Source of the DNA: Cyclaneusma minus
Lineage: Eukaryota > Ascomycota > Leotiomycetes > Marthamycetales > Marthamycetaceae
NCBI GenBank assembly: GCA_037179335.1
Contig: JAKZHN010000014.1
Coordinates: 372,001-436,000 of the forward strand
Length of the DNA: 64,000 bases
Direction: 5' to 3'
Notes under the pieces: model-generated
Databases searched by the model: none
The model's input: only the letters and a program-made list of their open reading frames with translations
What the model was told of the DNA's origin: nothing
Shown here: one piece after another, positions 56,902 to 64,000 of the stretch
How the letters are laid out: each line of letters opens with the position of its first letter
Position numbering within the stretch: position 1 is the first letter of the stretch
Program-made: the position numbers and the translations under genes

Positions 56902-58159
56902 ATGTCTCAAAATCTTCGCAAGTACGAGACTTTCGGCAAGCGGCAAGCGACAATCACTATCTGCTTTTATGTCCTAATTGCTGACCTCTGCCTTCTCGTC
57001 TCTAGTGGCGAGGCCGTGGACGTCCCTGACAAGTAAGAACTCTCCCAGTCCACATCATCCATGGCCGCTTTCTCTTTTACAATACTGACCACTTGTGAAG
57101 GTTCCTTTGCCGCATCTGCGAAACATGGAAGCTCCCTGACTTGTTCTCCAAGAAGGAAATCAAATCCGTCGAGGAAAAGAACATTGGAAATGTTCGCCGC
57201 GTCAACGGAATGTCCGCCAGACTCCGTTGCCGTGCGTGTGCCGGTGATCAGATGCGTGAGATGAGATGCAATGGTCCCTGCAACCAGTTCAGAGGCCTAC
57301 AGGAGTTCAGCAAGAACCAACGATCTCAAAACCAGCGACCGGTCAGTGATCTCGTTTTCCGGTCCTCCCATCATGTTATGTTTGGGTCCAGCCCTCGAGT
57401 CTCAGACCTGGCGACCAGCGACACTCCTGTATCGAGTGAATTGCTTGAAGCCTCAGCTAACCCTTATAGTGGTGCTTGAAATGTGTCAACTGGAAGGAAT
57501 CCACGGAACCGAGTACGACACCCCTCGCCCCTGTTGATGTCTTTGTGCTAACATATGCGTACTAGATGTCACTCCTCAGGCCTACGGTACTGGCGAACGA
57601 GCTGTGATGGGATTGCAGGCGACCAGGGACCTTGGTCATTCCAAGGTAAGATGTTCCAACCTCTATGCACTTACTTTTTCATTTCGCTGAACAGACATCA
57701 GATTCCAGATCCAGGCGCCGCCAACCTCCGAAGTGCCTCCACTGGATTTCATCCAGCTAGCAGCAACGGCTACACTCCTATGAACCAGTCAAACCCCCTC
57801 ATGGCAGCCCACAGCTCTTCAATGCCCAACGTGACCAGCCTGGAGAACGATGATTGGGCCAATGGAGATGCATGGACCACGGTTACGAGGAGTCGTCCTG
57901 GCCGTAGTTCAGTACCCACCATGACTTCTGCGCAATCTGTGTCCGCGAGCACTGATCGTGAGAGCAAGTGGGCCAAGGTCAGAGTAAGTCTTGTACATTC
58001 CCCCGCCTTGTCACAGCCTCTGCTAACATCCCATAGCCCACCAGGGACCCCAGGGACCCTAGGTACCAACCAGCCACCAAGGACAATCCAGATCCCTTCA
58101 GCATCGTAGGCGGTGTTGCTGTCGATGACGACGAGAGCGATTACGAATATGAAGACTAG
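56902..58159 (+). CDS. Stc1-domain protein
   Basis: A 271-aa protein in seven exons: 56902-56921, 57006-57032, 57101-57341, 57470-57512, 57566-57645, 57702-57983, 58037-58159. The spliced start is MSQNLRNGEAVDVPDKFLCR, then ICETWKLPDLFSKKEI. The Stc1 zinc domain follows, with Cys pairs at CRIC, CRAC, CNGPC and WCLKC. The C-terminal half is Ser-rich and ends in an acidic DDDESDYEYED. In fission yeast, Stc1 is a LIM-like adaptor linking the RNAi machinery to the Clr4 H3K9 methyltransferase complex; many filamentous fungi have Stc1-domain proteins with untested roles. Two exons are under 30 nt. The split-intron structure means no single open frame shows the gene. Confidence 0.82.
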
Positions 58160-59523
58160 GGCGGCAGAGAAAGCTTCACCCAACAGTGTTGCTTCCCCAC
58201 GAAGCAACGAGGGTGCTCTATGCCGTCTCTACGATTTCATCGCCCTGCTTTCTGCGTTCATTTACGCCACGCGTGTTTTGAACTCCTACAATCATTCCCT
58301 ACCACTCCCGGAGTTCCCTGAGTGGCCCAGCAGTTTCAAAAACATTTGTTCACTTGCTTCTTCCGACAACTCCTGCGAGTGATCTTTCACTTCGCCACCT
58401 GTAATTTTCTGGGTGGGAGCAGCGCATGGATTTCACTCATACAGGGTGATTTTTTCACTCGACAGCCTGGTATCCTTCCGGGTGGATTAGCGCTGGTCCT
58501 TTGACCTTCTTCACAGAGTCCCACTTTCCAGCAAAAACAGATCACTTGGTCCTTTTCAAGAACAATGGAAGGCATCAGACGCACTGCAACGACAATGCTG
58601 GAAAGTGCTCTTTGGGGGGAACAGCTCCGGGTGATGGTTCGCCATCGCTACGGTGTTAGCTGCTACATCAACTAGTTCAGGAACAGAAATCCAAAGCGTT
58701 GACATTCAAATTTCGTGGAGTTGCCCTTGCATGTTGTGTGTGACTTGTGTTGTGGATATGAGGCTGCCCGTAGGTAGTTTGCCAGCTGCCCCGGACTCGT
58801 GTTTCTTCAGCTTCACGTGTAACCGTTGCGTCTGGTAAGTACAAATCGGATACAATTCCTAATTGGCTTTACAAAATCGCTTACGGCCAAAGAATCAACC
58901 GTGATTAGTGATATATTCGCTTCTTATTTCATTCTAATTATACCATAACTTGACGACTTTTAGACCAGTGGTTACCCAGGTCAATATTGACAACAGCCTT
59001 CGGAATGATCAGATTATACACGGAAGCAAGCAAAGGACACAATCGGGTACCAATTAAGGGGGGTATGGTTGATATAATACATGAATACGGGCCATGGGGG
59101 AATGCTTGTACATGGAAATCGACGGGCTTAGCTGGAGATGATTTAACACAGCCACTGAGTGGGTCATAACGGATTGTTCCTCGATACTTGGGTGTTCTGA
59201 AAGCTACGGTAAGGGTCAGTCCCAGTTACTCCAAGCTTGCTGCTTCCGAGTGATTTCGAGCTCAACTCTCTCACCCCATATTTCTCGCAAACTAGAAGCT
59301 CGCGCTCCCTGATGTAACTGCAGATCAGCTTGACGGCGCAGCGCTAGAAAGTGGTTCACAGGCTTGCGCAGTCCCATAGATGCTTTTGCTAGGTATGTAT
59401 CGCCCTCTTCCCTTAGCTGCCAGCGGCATTTCACAATATTCTGCCCTGAACAACCGTTTCTACTCCCAGGTATCGTCATAGCCCTCAGCCCATTATTTTG
59501 CCATACTGGCTGGGCTCTCCCAT
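58160..59523. other. Convergent intergenic region of 1.4 kb
   Basis: Between the STC1-domain gene and the minus-strand LSM1 gene. No supported gene; AT-rich near 58.86-58.98 kb. Confidence 0.4.
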
Positions 59524-60218
59524 TCATCCCAAAAGCACCTCTCCGACGTTCTCCCCCTCGAATCCCAACTGCCTTAGCTTCCCCACCTTCACCTTTTCCC
59601 TTCCTTTCCGCTCTTTCGCTTCGCGCTTTGCAATCGAATGCACCGTCTCTACGCTCGCCATTTGGTATCCGGGAGGGATGTCATCATCTTTGTCTAGGTC
59701 GATCTCGCCCAGCAACAGTACGTTCTCGCCGCGCACGAGAAAGACGCCGCGAGGGATGTCGGCATACAGTGGCGGTTGGTGGGAAGTGGTGAAGACGCGC
59801 TCGATCGTTGATTGCAGTATAAGGTTGGCTGTTCATCCCGAAAACACAAGGTTGAGCTTGAGTTCAAACTCGACATATGTAAGCTCTTGGAGAGCAAGAA
59901 TATTGGCACATACCAAACTGGTCCCAGCTTCGTAGAACACCGATGAGTTTCCTGCCGTCGCGGAGAGAGACCATGAGCTTTTCTGTGAGCGCAGATGGAG
60001 TCAGCATACGAGGTTCTTCGCGCAAAGTACAGATTCATGGCGAGCTAGAGCAGGAGAATCCTACTGTCTGTCAAGTCGAGCAGCTGCGCGGCCGTGGTGA
60101 ACATCTGGGGAGGCAATTGCTGCGGAGGTGGTGGTACGGCGGCGCCCAGTCCTGAAGCTGAGCCAGGCTGTTGCTGACCAACCGCAGAAGGCGCATCAGA
60201 ACTGGATTGGTTTTCCAT
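59524..60218 (-). CDS. LSM1: LSM1, cytoplasmic mRNA decay factor
   Basis: A 175-aa Sm-like protein that, with LSM2-7 and PAT1, binds oligoadenylated mRNA 3' ends and activates decapping in P-bodies. Exons: 60218-60065, 59982-59914, 59828-59524; introns of 82 nt (GTAGGA/CACAG) and 85 nt (GTATGT/AACAG). The Sm fold reads TTAAQLLDLTD-KKLMVSLRDGRKLIGVLR, then SWDQF-ANLVLQSTIERIF, and Sm2 LVRGENVLLLGEIDLDKDDD. The C-terminal extension IPPGYQMASVETVHSIAKRE, typical of LSM1 and not of other LSM proteins, settles the identity. The N-terminus is Gln/Pro-rich. Exon 2 is only 69 nt. Confidence 0.95.
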
Positions 60219-61144
60219 TCTGCGTGGTTTCTGCAACGATTTCGGGGTGGTTATTGGCGATGGATCGTGGTTGTGCTGGACGGCTGGTCCATTCTGGTTC
60301 GGACGTTGAGTTGAGTTTGGGTTCACCAGGTTGACGCGACGTGGGGCTGGTGATGCAGCGGAATGGATGAGATCGGTTGTCCGCCCAGACTTACCAAGGG
60401 AAGTCCGTGATTAAATATACATTGGTGGACCAGCACAATGAATAATAATGATGCGGCGCATATTTTCTCTGTGACATTACACGGTTACAGCATTCATTTC
60501 TCGAGGCAAACATCCAAGTTACCTATCTATCCCATAGCATCTGAAGAGCCGAATATTGATGAGGTCTGCCGGTGGTTTTTTTTCCTAGGACTACTGAGCG
60601 GCACTGATTCTGGCAGAGAACCCCCAAACTGTTTGTTCTAACCAGCTCTAGAATTGCTGCTTTTGTTTATTTGTTTACTCGCCGCCATGCACGTCTAGTT
60701 CTCCCTTGCTCAGATGCAGCCCCTTTTGCTCCTTTCTACAACAATTTGCGAAACCAACAACGCCAACGCAATATGCCAAAGCTGTGGGATGTAGTGCCCA
60801 TAGAAGTACACGCGAAGCGAACATACTGTTGGCGCTTGTGGCGTAAATTCGCTACTGGTCGCATTCGGCTGACGACTGAGATGTGTCAAGAGAGCATGAT
60901 GGGAGAGTTCCCGAGACACTTTGTATGATTTGCCCGTCTATTGCCTGAAGAAGCAGCGCGTGACGCCCCTGAGAAATAAGAAATAACGGCCGCCACAGTA
61001 ACGCGGGCCGCGCTGGCTGGTGTGTGTAGACTGTAGACCATGTAGTAAGAGACGGCTCATTAGGAAACGCCAGGGATTGGAAGCCGGCATCCGTGTCGGT
61101 TGAGAGCGAGGTGGCCGCGGACTGAAAGGCCGGTAATCCCAATG
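60219..61144. other. Intergenic region
   Basis: About 930 bp between the LSM1 start and the Nudix stop, both minus strand. No supported gene or repeat. Confidence 0.4.
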
Positions 61145-61690
61145 CTACCGGTCGAGCGTGGATCTTCTCAGGGCTTCCGCCAGCTCCGGTCGATGCTTGA
61201 GGGCTTCGGCAGCCTCAGCATAGGTCATCCAGCAGCGATTCCTCTTGTGTTTCTCGGGCCAGTCGGCCGCTTCGGTGGTGACGGTGACCTGGTAGAATTG
61301 GTAGAGGGCCTTGGGCGCATCTTTGGTGAACTGCTTGGGAGGCCTCGTTTCCAAGATTTGGCCAAGATCGTATTCGACAGTGCACACAATACCAGCCTCT
61401 TCCCAGGCCTCGCGCTGCGCAGCTTCGGGGCACGTCTCGTCGTTTTCCCAGCCGCCTTTGGGAAGGACCCAGCCAGAGCGTCGCGTGGATTGGATCAGAA
61501 GGACATGCGACTTCTCTGCATTGAGGGGCACGACGCCGGCGACGAGGCGCTCGCCTTTCTCGCTGTAGCCTGTGGGAAAATGAGTGAGCTTTCTGCAGCG
61601 GTCGGTGATAGGCCAGTGGCAGAAGTGTAGCGACTTACGCTGGTTGGAGCGACCAACGCGCGATTCCATAGAGCGGCCGGCGGAAGCCAT
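61145..61690 (-). CDS. Nudix hydrolase, diphosphoinositol polyphosphate phosphohydrolase (Aps1/DIPP type)
   Basis: A 158-aa enzyme. Exons 61690-61639 and 61569-61145; the 69-nt intron (GTAAGT/CACAG) joins SNQR to YSEKGERLVAGVVPLN. It is a multiple of three and has no stop, so unspliced RNA would encode 23 extra residues. The Nudix box is complete: GGWENDETCPEAAQREAWEE then AGI (G-x5-E-x7-REUxEExGU). The preceding STRRSGWVLPKGG and later QFYQVTVT and KRNRCWMTYAEA fit the Aps1/DIPP branch, which removes beta-phosphate from inositol pyrophosphates and cleaves diadenosine polyphosphates. It is divergent from ATE1. Confidence 0.9.
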   Translation of the reverse strand: MASAGRSMESRVGRSNQRKSLHFCHWPITDRCRKLTHFPTGYSEKGERLVAGVVPLNAEKSHVLLIQSTRRSGWVLPKGGWENDETCPEAAQREAWEEAGIVCTVEYDLGQILETRPPKQFTKDAPKALYQFYQVTVTTEAADWPEKHKRNRCWMTYAEAAEALKHRPELAEALRRSTLDR

Positions 61691-62462
61691 GACGATGTCG
61701 CAGGACTTGGCCTGCTGTGGCAGGAGGACTTGAGGATGGATGCCACCGCGAGAAGAGAGGGCGGGCGGGGAGGCTCGAAACTGGGGCCCGTTCTTATATG
61801 ATGAGGTCTCTTGCCCCAAGGCTGGGCCTGGCGGGCTTGCGCTTCCTTTCCAGCGCAGCGAAGAACGGAGCGCGCGAAAACGGTCGTGGGAATCTTTTCA
61901 GTTGTCCATGGGCGCGTGTGGCGGGCTACAAGTACTCCCAAGTCCTCTCTGGTCGCTCCCAGCGCAAGCCTTTTCCTGTTGCTACCCTGCTCTGCATCGA
62001 CTGACATCAGTCCATGACCGCCTAGCTCGGTCCAAGGAGTAGGGTCCCAGGTACGGCTGCAAATTCGGGCCTCTGCTATGCGCGTGTGCCGTTTGGTCTG
62101 GCCTAGCACATCGACCGTTGACCGGGAAATACACTTGATGCATGTACTTGCGAGTACTGCGCAGTACCGGCATCATGTACCCAACAAAGTTTTATATCGA
62201 CCGAGAAATGGCTGGAACTCCAAGCGATAAAATGGGCTTCCTCGAATGACGACCCCTCACCGCGCCACGGATCGCTCTCTCTGGGGCCTCTCATCCGTCA
62301 CTGGGCACCGCAACAGCAGCCAGCGATTGGCTTCCAGGGCAAAAGCACCACGCCAGACACGATTGAACGAGGCCGACTTCTCAGCCCTAGCTAGCGTTCG
62401 GCATCGCCCGGCTTGCCTCTTCCGTCGCCTTTCCGCGATATACATCCGCGCACCTCTGAGCC
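61691..62462. promoter_or_regulatory. Divergent promoter of the Nudix and ATE1 genes
   Basis: A 772-bp interval between head-to-head genes. No clear TATA box; several frames are shadows of leader sequence. Confidence 0.4.
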
Positions 62463-64000
62463 ATGGAGTCGTTGCAAAGCTCTCTACAACTCTACTTCCC
62501 CGACGGTAGGTCCACCCATGTCCGAATGCTATTTCAAGCGTCCAATCCCCGCCCTTCATTGAGCCTCGTGCTGCATTGTGTGGATCAGCCATTGCTCTGA
62601 CCTGCATTCACCCCTGCTCGTCTTCAATGTTACTCCAACGACATCCAAGGGGGCCAGGTACGATGATGCCCCTGAGCCTTGATGCTCCTCTGTGGCGAAC
62701 CCGTGGCGAACCCGCGACGAACTCAACCTGATTCCGTGCAGGAACCAAACTCAATCCAACAGCTAGCTGATCTTGTCTCCAATCACTATTTGTGAAGACT
62801 GGCGTTTTCAGTCCTTCCTCAAGCCATGAAGGACTGACGAGCCACTCGGAACATTTCTAAATGTGTACCAGGGGAAGTCAGGCATTGGCGTGGAGCGGAT
62901 CTGAGAGACCACATACCATCATATCAAAAAGCTGACAATATCTTCCAGGCTATCAACGCGGTCGTTGCGGATATTGCCATAGCAGCGAGCCCAAGAGTCA
63001 GTTGTACCTTTCAATTTCATCATTCTCTTCTTCTGGTCATGGCTACACTGTATCTCTGGTTTCTTTCTTCGCCTCGTCTACAAAGGTAAACTTGCTGACT
63101 TGGCTTGCTCTTCGTTATTGTCCAATCAGACTTCTCATACTATGTTACTGCTCATTCCTTGACGGCACAGGCCTATCAGTCTCTGCTGGAGCGAGGTTTT
63201 AGGAGATCCGGCACGTTGCTTTACAAGCCAGACCTCAGGGCCCAGTGTTGCAAGCATTACACCATTAGACTGGATGCAAAGGCCTACCAAGCCAAGAAGC
63301 CCCACCGTCAAGTTGTGAACCGCTTTAACCAATATGTCCTTGGAAATGAATTTATTCAAGAACTAGCCCGACGTTTTCCAAAGACACGACAGGAAAAGGC
63401 CAAGCGAGATGCGAAATTCGTACTCACGGAACGAATCCATGAAAGCGAGTTCACGAAACTGCCATGCACCGGCATCAAGGAGGCCCCGCTAGCTACCGGA
63501 GACTCTTCTAGCAAGCCAAGGCCTTCTTCGAAACCACGCTCGACTGGGCCTGTCCGCATGTTTCACGTCTCGCTGGAACCAAGCGATTTCACGGAGGAGA
63601 AATTTGCGCTCTTTGAGAACTACCAGCGAACAGTCCACCACGAGCCACCCAACAGAATCACAAGATCGGGTTTCAAATCATTTCTGTGCTCCTCTCCAAT
63701 CCAACGGGAAGAACAGACATCAGACGGCCAAGTTCGTAGATTGGGGTCATACCACCAATGCTACCGTTTAGACAACCAACTTGTGGCCATAGGCGTCCTC
63801 GACTTCCTACCTGACGCCATCAGTTCCGTCTATCTGATGTATCACGAAAGCGTGGCACAGTGGAACTTTGGCAAGTTGAGTGCAATCCGCGAAATCTCGC
63901 TGGCTGTTGAAGGCGGTTACAAGTGGTACATGATGGGTTTTTACATTCATAGTTGCTCCAAGATGAGGTCTGTGATTTATAGTTTCCTATTAGACATACC
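62463..64000 (+). CDS. ATE1: Arginyl-tRNA--protein transferase ATE1, 3' end outside window
   Basis: 5' part of ATE1, which adds arginine to N-terminal Asp, Glu or oxidised Cys and so marks proteins for the N-degron pathway. Exons: 62463-62505, 62949-62996, 63130 to about 63967 or beyond. The join reads MESLQSSLQLYFPDG-YQRGRCGYCHSSEPK-NFSYYVTAHSLT. Visible hallmarks: the Cys motif C21-G-Y-C24, the second pair in AQCCKHYTIRL, YQSLLERGFRRSGTLLYKPD, and, near the window end, GKLSAIREISLAVEGGYKWY and MMGFYIHSCSKMR. Intron 1 is 443 nt and intron 2 is 133 nt (donor GTCAGT). The frame after SCSKMR (VIYSFLLDI) no longer fits the family, so a donor at about 63968 (GTCTGT) is likely. Confidence 0.9.

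Overview
The window is nuclear DNA of a filamentous ascomycete (Pezizomycotina). The evidence is a compact layout on both strands, about 50 short GT-AG introns (mostly 45-70 nt) with CTAAC/CTGAC branch points, and fungal families such as RAX1, RRN6, DUF2293, a DUF3425-type bZIP and STC1. The class Dothideomycetes is my guess from the feel of the proteins, not something the sequence proves. I rebuilt 24 protein genes exon by exon; two are cut by the window ends. I add a tentative small ORF, a possible 56-aa cysteine-rich protein gene and one decayed TPR gene fragment. I found no rRNA, convincing tRNA or CRISPR.

Layout. 1-7.3 kb: 3' part of a RAX1-like RGS membrane protein, a myo-inositol-type sugar transporter, a bZIP factor, a TPR remnant and a short-chain dehydrogenase. 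7.9-15 kb: a tentative small ORF, a VHS-GAT trafficking protein (LSB5-like) and an ANK-PH-FFAT-ORD oxysterol-binding protein. 16.9-22.2 kb: a secreted GH5 endoglucanase, the AAA ATPase MGS1/WRNIP1 and an APH-fold kinase-like protein. 22.2-25 kb is gene-poor, with the small cysteine-rich ORF and degenerate tandem repeats. 25-30.1 kb: RRN6 (Pol I initiation) divergent from SPC25 (kinetochore), then MZT1 (gamma-tubulin ring). 31-39.8 kb: a DUF2293 protein, a mitochondrial carrier, a DUF1763 LYR-type protein and a CHY/RING ubiquitin ligase. 40.2-41.2 kb is a very AT-rich element with terminal inverted repeats. 41.9-52.8 kb: RIX7 divergent from VPS20, cytochrome c, a mitochondrial membrane protein, RRP42 and an IME2/MAK-type kinase. 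52.8-56.7 kb is sparse. 56.9-64 kb: an STC1-domain protein, LSM1, a Nudix phosphohydrolase and the 5' part of ATE1.

Most genes are housekeeping and act in separate pathways: rRNA synthesis and processing (RRN6, RIX7, RRP42), mRNA decay (LSM1, RRP42), mitosis (SPC25, MZT1), membrane traffic (LSB5-like, OSH, VPS20) and mitochondria (cytochrome c, carrier, DUF1763, the 47 kb protein). Nothing resembles a biosynthetic cluster.

The most unusual signals are non-coding: a dispersed family of degenerate ~19-bp repeats at four loci (one inside an intron, one 7 bp from a stop codon), the palindromic AT-rich element, a recurrent GTTCGT splice donor, and introns whose length is a multiple of three and which contain no stop. 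All exon joins are my reading from frame, splice motifs and remembered family sequences; no alignment was run.
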